NCBI RefSeq assembly: GCF_036884655.1
Contig: NC_088331.1
Span: forward strand, 19,678,001-19,742,000
Direction: 5' to 3'
Source: Musa acuminata AAA Group
Lineage: Eukaryota > Streptophyta > Magnoliopsida > Zingiberales > Musaceae
Length of the DNA stretch: 64,000 nucleotides
Part shown: positions 22,040 through 33,392 of the stretch, one piece after another
Layout of the letters: each line of letters starts with the position of its first letter
How positions within the stretch are numbered: the stretch's first letter is position 1
Position numbers and translations under genes: made by a program
The notes under the pieces: generated by a model
What the model saw: the letters and a program-made list of their open reading frames with translations, nothing else
Told to the model about the DNA's origin: nothing
Database searches by the model: none

Positions 22040-22984
22040 CTACAATCAAGTGTGTGTGATATTGGTTCAACTCATTGCATGAAAATCATAATATCAAGTT
22101 TTATCATCATGCAAGTTTGCTAATATCAAATACCAACATGAAAAATTGCGATGTAAGCTTTTGATATCATAATGCAAACATTTCAAGTGTTTATCAATTA
22201 TAGCATTTCATCACATGGTAGGATATCAACGCGTAAAATTACGATACAAGTTCTTGATATCTTAACGCATGATGAAAACATGGCATAATACAAGTTTGGC
22301 AATCATAGCATCAATTCATATATCTCTTAATGATGCAAGCATTGCAAATATGGCAATCATATCAATTCATATATCTCTTGATGATGCAAGCCTAGCATCA
22401 GTGTTCATAGCATCAATTCATATATTTCTCCCCCTTTGTCATCAACAAAACGGAGAACGATATAAGCAAATTTTAAGCATAAGTGCTTGTTGTTATGTAT
22501 GTGAAATAAATCCTTGCAAGTAAAAACACTTTCATCCATATTCATCAAATCCATTTCTCAAAAAATATTTTTCACATGATGTGTGTATGAGAGATGTATT
22601 TGCTAGTCAATTACATATGTCAAAAATCAATGATATGAACTAAACTTGATATGGCATATGCTTGTTAAGTTTGGAAGAGAGTGAACTTGATATGTTAGAC
22701 TCAAGAGAATCCGAAAATGAAATTTGAGTCTTTCTTCCATTCGAACAAGGTTTTGCTATAGATATTCAATTACAATCATGAAGGTAAAGCATGCTTGTTA
22801 TCATGGAAGTTTTGTATTCAAGCACATAATTTTCAACATGTAATTGTGTAAAATCATTATGCCAGTCAAGTGATTCAATCATTCAATCAAGAAGGTTCGA
22901 AAAATAATTTTAACACGTTCAATCATTAAGACGTATTTTTGCCATTGTTTTTCAAATACAATCATAAAGATAAGACATACTCAT

Positions 22985-23225
22985 CATCATGATAGTATGA
23001 TAGCAGGTTTACCATATACAAGCTAGCAAAAAATTTGTACATTTTAAGGCCCGCAAGCTAGCAATTTTGAGATGTTCAAGAAAGCAACTCTTGCTTCTTG
23101 ATATATGCAAATTTGTCAAGTTTTGCTAGATGTGCAAGTTAGCATTTTTGCCTCTTGAGATAGGCAAGCTAGCAATCAAGTTTTTTCATCTTCTTGACTT
23201 ATACAAGCTAGCTATCTCCCCCTTT
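22985..23225 (-). repeat. GCTAGC-rich degenerate repeat, Elem-A interior
   Basis: Several imperfect copies of a roughly 30-45 bp motif with core TTGCTAGCTTGCA followed by CATCTCAAGAAGCAA on the element strand. Related arrays lie in Elem-B, C and E. Confidence 0.65.
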
Positions 23226-23909
23226 GTCATTGTCAACAAGGGAAAAACCCTTTACATCAATTTCTAAATCATGACAAAGGTAAGTAATCATTCTTATTTG
23301 TGCATCATTATAGTTTCAATGCACAAATTCATTAACATTACATTTCAAAAAATTTATGCATGATACCGAAAAATCAATCATCATCATGAGCATATCAAAC
23401 ATGATATTCAAGCATTCGTGATATATCATTTTGACAGCATGATCATAGATATTCAAACGATGGTATCTAGAATTCATTACATCCTATTGTTAGAATACCA
23501 ATTGTTAGAATACCAATTGTTAAGTGAAATCGAAAATGAAATTAACACTTTCATATATTCAAACATGATTTTTGCTATAGATCTTGAAATTAAGTCAAGA
23601 AGATCAAACAAGCTCATGATCATGGATAACTTAAAATCACATGCATAAAATTGTTAATAACCATTTCATATTACATCTTTATGCATTACTTTAAATCAAA
23701 CGTGATTTCATTCAACAATGTTAATCAAACATGATACACATTATTACTTCTTAACCATGATCAAAATCATTTTGTTTGTTTATCATAAAATATGCAATAT
23801 TATTTTCGAAATTATCAGCATGTTCATAATTTTTGTATTTTTATTTTTAAACATGTAATTTTCAAGAAAATTAATTCTAAACTAAAAAAGAAAATATATC
23901 ATGAAAGCA

Positions 23910-24914
23910 TTAAGTAATTTCAAAATAAACCAAGGGCATTTTAATTACCTCAACGTCGTAGGCTGGTAAGGCGTATTTTGTCGCCTCGCTTTTGTTGACT
24001 TTCTCGTCTTCAGATGAGCTCGATTCATCCCAATTTTTGTTCTTCTTCTTGCGTTTAAAGCAAGTAGTTCCATTCTTTTTGCTTTTTAATTTTCGTTTCA
24101 TTTGTAGTTTAAGTTCACCATCACTTGAGCTTATGCTCGAGTGGTCTTCAAATGTTCTATGTCCCAAATCCTTCCTGTTCTTTGGAAGGTTGGTTTGTTC
24201 ATCATTGTCCTCATCACTTGAGTCATCGCTCAAGTGGCATTCATTTGTCCAGAGTTCCAAATCCTTCCTGTTCTTTGGAAGGTGGTTCTCAAGTTCTTCA
24301 CGTGCATTGCACGTCATTTCATATGTGATCAATGAACCAATTAGTTCTTCAAGTGGAAAATGGTTCAAGTTTTTCGATTCTTGAATAGCAGTTACTTTTG
24401 AATCCCAAGTTTTAGAAAGTGAGCGCAAAACTTTGTTAACGAGTTCAAAATCCGAAAAGCTTTTACCAAGTGATTTTAAACCATTGACGACATCCGTAAA
24501 ACGGGTGTACATGTCAACAACGGTTTCGCTTGGTTTCATATGAAAAAGCTCGAAATCAAGCAGTAAAATATTAACTTTCGAGTTTTTGACTCTACTAGTT
24601 CCCTCGTGCGTGATTTCAAGAGTGCGCCAAATATCGAAAGCCGTTTCACACGTAGAAATCCGATTGAACTCATTTTTGTCCAATGCGCAAAATAAGGCAT
24701 TCATAGCCTTTGCGTTTAAAGAAAAATTCTTCTTCTCCAAAACCGACCATTCGTTCATCGGTTTGGAGGGAAGTTGAAAACCGTTTTCAATGATATTCCA
24801 TAAATCTAGATTTAGAGAAATTAAGAAAACTCTCATTCGAGTTTTCCAATAAGTGTAGTCCAATCCGTTAAAGAACGGTGGACGAAAGACCGAACAGCCC
24901 TCTTGAAAAGTCAT
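23910..24914 (-). CDS. Elem-A Gag (copia-type UBN2 gag), 334 aa
   Basis: An intact frame from ATG 24914 (MTFQEGCSVFRPPFFNGLDY) to the stop at 23910. I prefer this start over the upstream ATG at 25037, which lies in the LTR. The N-terminus (PPFFNGLDYTYWKTRMRVFL) is the DUF4219-like entry. The middle (LNAKAMNALFCALDKNEF, FDIWRTLEITHEGTS, KPSETVVDMYTRFTDVVNGL, LPKTWDSKVTAIQE-like) is the UBN2/Ty1-copia gag domain that forms the virus-like capsid. The zinc knuckle is broken: it reads TTCFKRKKKNKNWDESSSS, lacking the second Cys, the His and the last Cys. No pol follows. An acidic Ser-rich tail precedes the end. The frame is intact, so a Gag protein could be made. Confidence 0.88.
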   Translation of the reverse strand: MTFQEGCSVFRPPFFNGLDYTYWKTRMRVFLISLNLDLWNIIENGFQLPSKPMNEWSVLEKKNFSLNAKAMNALFCALDKNEFNRISTCETAFDIWRTLEITHEGTSRVKNSKVNILLLDFELFHMKPSETVVDMYTRFTDVVNGLKSLGKSFSDFELVNKVLRSLSKTWDSKVTAIQESKNLNHFPLEELIGSLITYEMTCNAREELENHLPKNRKDLELWTNECHLSDDSSDEDNDEQTNLPKNRKDLGHRTFEDHSSISSSDGELKLQMKRKLKSKKNGTTCFKRKKKNKNWDESSSSEDEKVNKSEATKYALPAYDVEVIKMPLVYFEIT

Positions 24915-24950
24915 TTCTCTCGGGTGTAAATCCGAAATGAGAAATACCCC

Positions 24951-24962
24951 GCTCTGATACCA
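24951..24962 (-). promoter_or_regulatory. Primer-binding site of Elem-A
   Basis: The plus strand GCTCTGATACCA equals TGGTATCAGAGC on the element strand, an exact initiator tRNA-Met complement, 2 bases inside the 5' LTR. Confidence 0.93.
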
Positions 24963-24964
24963 AT

Positions 24965-27217
24965 TGTTAGGATCGAGAGCACTAAGAGGGGGGGGGTGAA
25001 TTAGTCCAGCGGAAATCTTACAGCGATTAAAAACCAAAAGCTGCGTTCGTTCAAAAACTATTATGATGCAAAAGCTAATTCTCAGTTTGTATCTAAGTGC
25101 AGTTTGCGTCTAAGCGCAGATTGCGTCTAAGCGCAGTTTTGCGTCTAAGCGCAGTTTGCGTCTAAGCGCAGATTTACGTCTAAATGCAGTTTTACGTCTA
25201 AACGCAGATTTACGTCTAAACTCAGATTTACGTCTAAACTCAGATTTACGTCTAAACGCAGTTTTACGTCTAAACGCAGTTTTACGTCTAAACGCAGTTT
25301 TACGTCTAAACGCAGATTTACGTTTAAACGCAGATTTACGTCCAAACGCAGTTTTACGTCTAGACGCAGATTTACGTCTAAACTTTGAAACTCGTTTGTA
25401 TACTCGCAGAAGGCAGTATGCAGTTGAAATCAAGATGTAAACATGAACTGAGATCTGATGATTGTGCGAGGAAAGCCGATTTACGTCTGAATGCAGATTC
25501 GGAAGAACAGCACTTAGAACTTGTTCGTGAAAGCGCAGAGAGCAGTAGTAATGAAGGAGGTTTGCAGTAATGATAGAGTGCTAAAAAATAAACGCAAACC
25601 AAAGATTTAGAGTGGTTCGGTCAGCCTTGACCTACTCCACTTTTGGCTTCCTCCACCGACGAGGTTGCCGACGTCAACTAGGGGCCTTCCTTCAATAGGC
25701 GAAGGCCAACTACCCTCTTACAGATTCACTCCTTTTGACGGGCTTAGGAGACAACCCTTTCAGATGTTTTCTCTCCTCTCTTTACAACTCAAACTTGAAG
25801 AACAGAAGGAGGAGGAAAACTAGCAGTTTTGAGCTCTAAGAACCACTGAAAAGATCAAGATTTCGGGTAAGTTCTTACTCCTTTCAGTGCTGAATGGGTG
25901 GGGTATTTATAGGCCCCAACCCAATTCAAATTTCGAGCTCAAAATGATCAAATCCCGGAATTCCGGGATCAGGCGGTTGCACCTCTTGACTGGAGAGGTT
26001 GCACCGCCTGGCAGAGCTCGAAGACTGAGCTCAGGCGGATGCACCTCTCTGTCAGGGGTGGTTGCACCTTTCTGCCAGAGCTCGAAGATCGAGCTCAGGC
26101 GGTGCATCTCCTGTCCAGAGATGTTGCACCTCTCTGCCCGAGCTCGAAGACCGAGCTCGGTGGTTGCACCTCTCGGCAGAGCTCGGAACTTGAGCTCTGG
26201 CGGTGCTACCTCTTGACAGAGGAGGTTGCACCGCCCAGTCTCGCTTGGAGACTGAGCCCTGGGCGGTTGCACCGCCTGGCTGGAGCGGTTGCACCGCCCA
26301 GTCTCGCTGGGAGACTTAGCCTGGGCGGTGCTACCTCCCTGCCTGGGCGGTTGCACCTCCCACAGCTACTTGGGTTCGAATGGGTTGAACCATTCGACCC
26401 AACTTGAGTTCTTCAGGGGCCCAATTGCCCCAGGATTAAGCTAATGGGATCACCTCCCATTTCTAACTTAATCACCGTGCTAACTACGATTAAATCTAAG
26501 ACAATTTCTGCAGCTTTGCTTCGGTACGTCAATCGCTTCTTCCGGCGAGTTTCCGGCGAACTTCCGTCGATCATCCGATGAACCCTCGGTGATGCTTCTG
26601 CGGACTTCCGGCAAACTCCTGGACTTTGCGACGATCCACTTGGCGAGTTCCGACGAGCTTCGCTTGGCAAGCTTCTGGACTTCTCGGATCTGTTCTCGCA
26701 GAACCTCCGACGACCGTCCGAACTTCCGTCGAACTCTCGAACTCCCAACGTGATCATGAACTTGACTCCGGCGCAACTCCTGCTGCTTGTCTAACTTTCA
26801 TCGTAGTTAATCCTGCACAACAAAACAAAACTTCGATCGAGACAATTAATCCTAAGCAATTAACCAAGTTGTCCGACATGTCATTGGTCCCTCGACGCTT
26901 CGTCCGATTCTTCGGCGCATCGTCCTCTTCTGCAGCCTATTGCCCAATCGGCCAGTCGACTCCGCAACTCCGATATCCTTGGCACAATACCCGCTCTTCT
27001 TGGCCCGATGCCCGAGTCCACGGCCCGAAGCCTTCTGTCGATACGTCGACCGATCCACCGGCCCGACGTCCAATCTTCTGACATGTTCCTTCGGCACAAC
27101 ATGATTTTCCTGCTTTAATTGTCTCATCCTGATCGAAGCATCCTGCGTCACTCAAAACGCAGATTAAATCATAAACATATATCAAGTAGTTTCATCATCA
27201 AAATACGAGATTCAACA
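24965..27217 (-). repeat. Elem-A 5' LTR (2253 bp)
   Basis: Same content as the 3' LTR: 18-bp array 25099-25389 (about 16 units), TATA box at 25904-25911, palindrome at 25953-25968 and GC-rich array at 25967-26362. It is followed by the AAAAT duplication at 27218-27222. Confidence 0.93.
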
Positions 27218-27222
27218 AAAAT

Positions 27223-28253
27223 ATCTCATCCCGGGTTTCCTGGGTTCGGGCGGTACCATCGCCAGTGTCAGTCTAACACTAACACTACACTGGGCGGTAC
27301 CATTGCCCAGTCTGACGGTACCACCGCTTGGCACTGGGCCACTGGGTGATACCACCGTCCAGACTAGCAGTACCACCGCCTGACACGGTCTAGAAGACTA
27401 TGCCACGACGGTGCCACTTCTTGGGTCACTATTTGGGCCTTTCATTGGGTCCAACACAGTCCTTACATGGGCCCAACTAGCCCCTAATTGGGTTAGCCCA
27501 AATCTAATCCCAATTACGTGCTAACTATGAATTCTAAGACATTTCCTAAGCTAAACAAGTCCGTAAGTCTAGTTTCTTCCGACAAGCTTCTAACAATCTT
27601 TCGGCGAACTTCCGACGATCTCTCGGCAATATTCCAACGGACTCCCGGTAAGCTTCTGGACTTCACGATGATCTTCTTCGTGAGTTCCGATGAGCTTCTC
27701 TGGCAAGCTCCGAGAGTTCTCGGTTGGTTCCTGCAGAACTTATGATGAACGTCCGGACTTCCGACGAACTCTCGAACTCCCAACGAAATCGAGTTCTTGA
27801 CTCCGAGACTTCATTTTGCTTTATGCCTTACTATCGTAGTTAATCCTATACATGTAAAAACACACTTCGATCTAGACAATTATTACTAAGCTTGAATCAT
27901 GTTGTCCGACATTTCATTGGTCCATCGACGCTTCGTCCGATTCTTCGGCGCATCGTCCTCTCTTACGGCCTATTGCCCAATCGGTCAGTTGACTCCGCAA
28001 CTCCAATATCCTTGGCGTAATATCCGCTCTTCTTGGCCTGATGCCCGAATCCATGGCCAAAAGCCTTCTGTTGATACGTCGACCGATCCTCCGACCCGAC
28101 GTCTAATCTTCTGACAAGTTTTCCTCCGGCCCAATATGATTTTTTCTGCTTTAATTGTCTCTCCCTGATCGAAGCATCCTGCATCACTCAAAATGCAAAT
28201 TAAATCATAAACACTTATCAATTGGTTTCATCATCAAAATATGAGATTCAACA
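27223..28253 (-). repeat. Elem-C left LTR, second segment
   Basis: Continues the LTR broken by Elem-A, starting ATCTCATCCCGGGTTTCC and ending GAGATTCAACA. It carries GGCGGTACCACCGCC-type blocks (27240-27410), the KpnI-core counterpart of the GGTTGCACC array of Elem-A. A polypurine tract (plus strand ATCTCCCCCTTTTT) follows at 28254. Confidence 0.8.
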
Positions 28254-28347
28254 ATCTCCCCCTTTTTGATGATGACAACCAATTGATGACGGAGTTAAAA
28301 CAAACTCCCGGAGTTTAAACAAACTTCCCCTATCAATATGTCATATT

Positions 28348-29843
28348 TGTTGGGAAATCATGGGGGGGGCGACATCATATGCGCAGCGGAAGAACAAGAA
28401 AACAAAAATCCCCGATTCCCAAAACGATGTTCGTCGTCGTGCGAAGATTGGTGCGTAAAAAATCCGTAAAACACAAAACTGCGTATAGAGATTGTGTTAT
28501 CTAGGGAGATCGTATATCCCTGTTTCCTTGCAGATCCTTAGGAGAGGGTGAAGGAGGTCAAGTGTCCTCCTCTCTAGCGGTGATCCACACAGTAGGGTTG
28601 CGACGACGCTCCTCAAAACTCCAGGCCTACTTTGAGGTGGAGAGGGAGAGGAGAATAGGAAAGGCAAGCAAAGACTCTAGCCTATGAGGCTGTGAGTCCC
28701 TCCTATTTATAGAGATCCCGTGTCAAACCCTAATGGGTCCTTCCCTAGTGGGTATTGGATCTGCATCCAATAAGACAAGGGCTCCGTCGGATATCTCATA
28801 TTCGAACCTCTACTCATCGCAATGCCTACCATATGTGTGTGACCCTCTAGGCCCAATATCGAGCTGGCCGTGAGTCATACCTGTCAGAACTCCTTCTAAC
28901 TCAGTGAATCATTATCTCTGTAATAATTCACTTGACTCATCGACTACGGACGTACTAGGCCACTACGCCGTAGTCCCCAGACGATACAGGGGAATCCAAT
29001 CCATTGGACCTGTCTGTCCTCAGTTACCATGTACCTATAGTCCCTCATCCATCTAATATCCCAGAGACCGTATATCGAGCATGGTGCTGTCAGTCCCATA
29101 CGGTTTCTACTCAAGTCTCGCTCTAATCGGATTCTCCCGGAGAACTCTTTCTCTCTCAACCCGAATGACCCTGGCCAGGGATTTGTCTGAGCAAGAACAC
29201 ATGGGATATTCCTCTCATGACGCCGAGAGTGGATGATCCTCTATCGACACTCAATAGCCCTCGTAAGGTCGACTACCACTCCCAATGACCAGCTGTACTA
29301 GATCTGGGACAGCCAAACCTATAAGTCTGGTATCAAAGAGTGGAGCACTCATACAGGACATCCTTGGTGTCTCAAGTCTAAGGACCAGATACACCACTAG
29401 GACTACGGAATCGCCGTCTGACAATAAGGCATCATCAACCATCCAGCATTCCGTAAGCGGATCAATCAGTGAACTCATTCTCCAATGAGCACCTGTACTG
29501 TATCCCTAGTGTCCCTACACGAGCAGCTATGAGACCAGCTGCATCCATCATATGGACGGGTATACAGCACACTAGTCTATCCGGTTATCACGATGTCCCT
29601 CTCGAGTAACCTATGACCGGGATTATTTAGGATATGTGTTTAAAGGTGAATCGATCTCATTATCGTGATCTCATCACGATCCGATTCCCATTGCACAAAT
29701 CCAAGGACATCACAATATATATATGCATTTATGCAATAGTTATAAAGTGATATATGCCAAAATATAATAAGTAAAAAGATTTTGTATCAAGTCACACGTG
29801 CCATCACTCACGTGATTGGCTTGCTGGGCACCTATGACTAGCA
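28348..29843 (-). mobile_element. Solo LTR of a different LTR-retrotransposon family (1.5 kb)
   Basis: Starts TGTTGGGAAATCATGGGG and ends CTATGACTAGCA, with a perfect 5-bp duplication ATATT on each side (28343-28347 and 29844-29848). Joining the flanks restores the CATATTGATAGAGACTC seen at 31102-31118. There is no internal sequence or second LTR, so it is the product of LTR-LTR recombination. A fragment of the same family, in reverse orientation, is at 43928-44263. Confidence 0.85.
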
Positions 29844-29884
29844 ATATTGATAGAGACTCTTGGATTCAAAAATCCAAGCAACAT

Positions 29885-31012
29885 GTTATCAAACTTGGAT
29901 CCTGAAAACATCTCATCCTGGGTTTCCTAGGTTTGGGCGGTACCATCGCCTGTGCTAGGCGGTACCACCGCTACTGTTAGTATGATACTGACATTGCACT
30001 CGGCGGTACCACCGCCTAACACTGGGCCACTGGGCGGTACCACCACCTGGCACTAGGCCACTGGGTAGTACCACCACCTATACTGGTGGTACCACCACCT
30101 GACACCCTGCCAGGGGCAGTACCACCGCCCAGACTGGCGGTACCACCACTTGACACAGTCTTGAAGACTATGCCACGATGGTGCCACTTCTTGGGTTATT
30201 ATTTGGGCCTTTCATTGGGCCCAACACAATCCTTACATGGGCCCAATTGGCCCCTAATTGGGTTGGCCCAAATCCAATCCCAATTACGTGCTAACTACGA
30301 ATTCTAAGATATTTCCTAAGCTAAACAAGTCCGTAAGTCTAATTTCTTTTGGTGATCTTCCGGCGAACTTCCGACGATCTCTCGGCAATATTCTAGCGGA
30401 CTCCCGGCAAGCTCCTGGACTTCACGACGATCTTCTTAGTGAGTTTCAATGAGCTTCTCTAGCAAGCTCCGAGACTTCTCGGCTAGTTCCTATAGAACTT
30501 CCGAAGAACATCCGGACTTCTGATGAACTCTCGAACTCCCAATGAAATCGCGTTCTTGACTTCGGGACTTCATTTTGCTTTATGCCTTGTTATCGTAGTT
30601 AATTCTGCACATGTAAAAATATACTTCGATCTAGATAATTATTATTAAGCTTGAATCATGCTGTTCGGCATGTCATTGGTCCATCGATGCTTCGTCCGAT
30701 TCTTCGACGCATCGTCCTCTCTTGCGGCTTATTGCCCAATCGGCCAGTTGACTCCGCAACTCCGATATCCTTGGCGTAATATCTGCTCTTCTTGGCTCGA
30801 TGCCTGAATCCATAGCCCGAAGCCTTCTGCCGATACGTCGACCGATCCTCCGGCCGGACGTCCAATCTTCTGACATGTTTTCCTTCGGCCTAGCATGATA
30901 TTTTCTGCTTTAATTGTCTCTCCCCGATCGAAGCATTCTGCATCACTCAAAACACATATTAAATCATAAACACTTATCAATTGGTTTCATCATCAAAATA
31001 CGAGATTCAACA
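29885..31012 (-). repeat. Second partial copy of the Elem-C LTR
   Basis: From about 29885 (AAACTTGGATCCTGAAAACATCTC) to GAGATTCAACA at 31012 the sequence repeats 27223-28253 with many differences. It is followed again by a polypurine tract and by the same interior (GATAGAGACTCTTGGATTCAAAAAT). It lacks the LTR's other half, so it arose by unequal recombination or a truncated nested copy. Confidence 0.75.
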
Positions 31013-33110
31013 ATCTCCCCTTTTTTGATGATGATAACCAATTGATGACGGAGTTAAAACAAACTCCCGGAGTTTAAACAATCTCCCCCTATCAATATGC
31101 CATATTGATAGAGACTCTTGGATTCAAAAATCTAAACAACATGCTATCATAAACTAATACATAACATCATACTTCTCCCCGTTTGTCATCAACAAAAATG
31201 AGAAGTGTAACTTTCTAGTGTTTGGAAATACAAGTTCAACTCATTATATAATAAACATAATCTCCATTTTTATCATCATGCAAGCTAGCAAAAATTTAGC
31301 AAGTGCTACATCATATTAGAACATGCAAGCTATCAAGTTTTAGATATGCAAGGTAGTAAGATAGCATGTTCTACAACATACAAGCTAGCAAAATTTATCA
31401 TCATTTTAGAAAGTGTAAGCTAGCAATTTTCTATCACTTTACAACATGCATAATCACCAAATTATCATTAATTTTAAAGATGTGCATGATTGTAAATTTT
31501 ACAAGTTTACATTTTTGCTTCTTAAGATAGGCAAGCTAGTGATTTTTAAGATAGTAAGCTTTACATCATGCAAGCTAGCAAATTTAAAGATGTGCAAGTT
31601 AGCATATTTGCTTTTCTTTACAATGTTCAAAACTAGCAAGTTTTTGAAAAGTACAAGATAGCACCATTTTTGTATTTTCTTGAAATGTGTAACTTAGCAA
31701 AATTCACAAGATAGCATCATTCTTTCTTCTCTTTTGAGAAGTGCAAGCTTATCGATTTTGCTTTCTAACAAGTTTTGCTCCCTTTTGTCATTGTCAAATA
31801 GAAGGAAAGAATATAATGTTATAATTCTTTTCCTTTTACATCAATTTCTAAATCATGACAAAGGTAAACAACAATGTCAAAATATCATATCTCATTTTTG
31901 ATAAGTTTCTTCTTTTTTGTAAATAGAAAGCATGATAAGAAACGATCTTGATTCAAAAAGAAAACTCAAGTTATAATTCAAGAATTAAAAAAAATCATGA
32001 TTCATTTGACAAATAGATTATTGATTTATACATTTAAACCAACATCACTTCAACTCATCATACATCATTTCAAAATATAAAATCATCTAACATAATACAA
32101 ACATTTGTGTTTAAAACCTTCATCATTACTCCCATGCATGATAATAAAGCATTCATGATACCAAACATTAAATCAATATTTTTAACCATTTATCACTTCA
32201 TGATTGTTGGTTCCAAACATTCATTAATAAATCAACATTTTGATCATTTATTTTCTCTTGAGCAATTGGCAAAAAGCACCATAGGAAAAAAAAATGATAT
32301 AATATCTTGATTGATGCATAAGAAATCTCTAGTTATAAATTAAAAAAAATCAAGATAAAGCTCATTCAAATTCAAATCGTTAAATCAAAATTATTTTCAA
32401 GAGATTCATAAAAAGGATATAGATAGATTCATTAATCTATCCTTTTTAGAAAAATGGTAAGAAAAAACATAGGAGTTCAAAAACAAGATATTGATTCATA
32501 GAGAAATCTCATGTATCAAATATCGAGAATCAAGATGATGATTCATATAAAAAATATCATAAGTTATAATCAAGAGAAAACTCATCATTTATCTTTATAT
32601 CATCCAACTTATTAAATCAATAAATCACTTTTAAGATATTCATAAAAATGATACAAATAGATTTATCAAAATCAATTTCATGGTTCACAAAATTCATATC
32701 ATAAATATATTCATTATTTTAATTCCAATGATAATATTTTTTCCTTTTTATGTGTTTTATTTTAAGTGATTGCTCAAATCAAAAACATGTATTATTTTTA
32801 AAACTGAAAAAATCACTTTCATTATGGTAAAAATCGATAATCCATAAATCGCAAGAATCATCATGCATAATTTAGAAAGATAAACTCATTAAGCATGATT
32901 TTAAATCATCTTCAATCAAAATCATCATGACAAAAAAATAACACATTAAACATAGGATTAATCATTAGATTTAAATCTAACATTTAGTTTCATTTTCATT
33001 ACATTATTAAACATGTAATTTTTCAAGAAAAATAATTATTCTAAAGTAAATTAAAAATAACTCATGAAAAGCATTATGTAATTTTAAAGTAAATTAAGGG
33101 CATTTTGATT
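31013..33110 (-). other. AT-rich non-coding interior of Elem-C
   Basis: No gene. It holds a decayed version of the hairpin at 31170-31209, CTAGC-rich repeats at about 31285-31760 and long AT-rich stretches with many ATCATGATT-like words. It occupies the place of pol. Confidence 0.65.
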
Positions 33111-33392
33111 TCCTCATCATCGAAAGCCGTTAAGGAGTAGTTTGCCACCTCGCCTTTTGTGATATTCTCCTCGTCTTCGGATAAGCTTGATTCATCCCAA
33201 AGAGCTTCCTTCTTCTTACATTCATAGCAAGTAGTTTCATTCTTTTTAAGTTTATTTTTGTTCTTTAACTCTTATTTCATAAACCATTTAAATTTCATAG
33301 TGAGGAGTTCATGTTCACCATCACTTAAGCTTATGCTCGAGTGGTCTTCGATTGTTCTTAGTACAAAATCCTTCCTGTTCTTTGGAAGGTGG
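33111..33392 (-). pseudogene. Elem-C gag, C-terminal part
   Basis: On the minus strand it encodes the acidic Gag tail and, near 33215-33240, TTCYECKKKEALWDESS. As in Elem-A and Elem-B, the zinc knuckle runs directly from its first CxxC into the WDESS segment, with the His and last Cys missing. It is broken at 33392 by Elem-B; the N-terminal part resumes at 41600. Confidence 0.75.

Larger units (their letters stand above)
21804..23909 (-). other. AT-rich non-coding interior of Elem-A
   Basis: Downstream of gag, where pol would be expected, there is about 2.1 kb with no open frame of note. It contains a 38-nt hairpin at 22002-22039, further PPT-like CTCCCCCTTTGTCAT motifs near 22430 and 23217, and CTAGC-rich repeats at 22985-23225. 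Much of it matches Elem-B (for example 23030-23090 with 37600-37690 reversed). Confidence 0.75.
19556..27217 (-). mobile_element. Elem-A: complete young gag-only LTR retrotransposon (7.66 kb)
   Basis: Two near-identical LTRs (19556-21790 and 24965-27217) flank a 3.17-kb interior holding a PBS, one gag gene and a polypurine tract but no protease, integrase, RT or RNase H. It is flanked by a perfect 5-bp duplication AAAAT (19551-19555 and 27218-27222). Removing the element and one AAAAT restores GAGCCTAAAAATATCTCAT, the sequence seen uninterrupted at 42872-42890. By eye about ten substitutions and one 18-bp indel separate the LTRs, so insertion was recent. This is a TR-GAG-type element that needs enzymes in trans. 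Confidence 0.92.
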
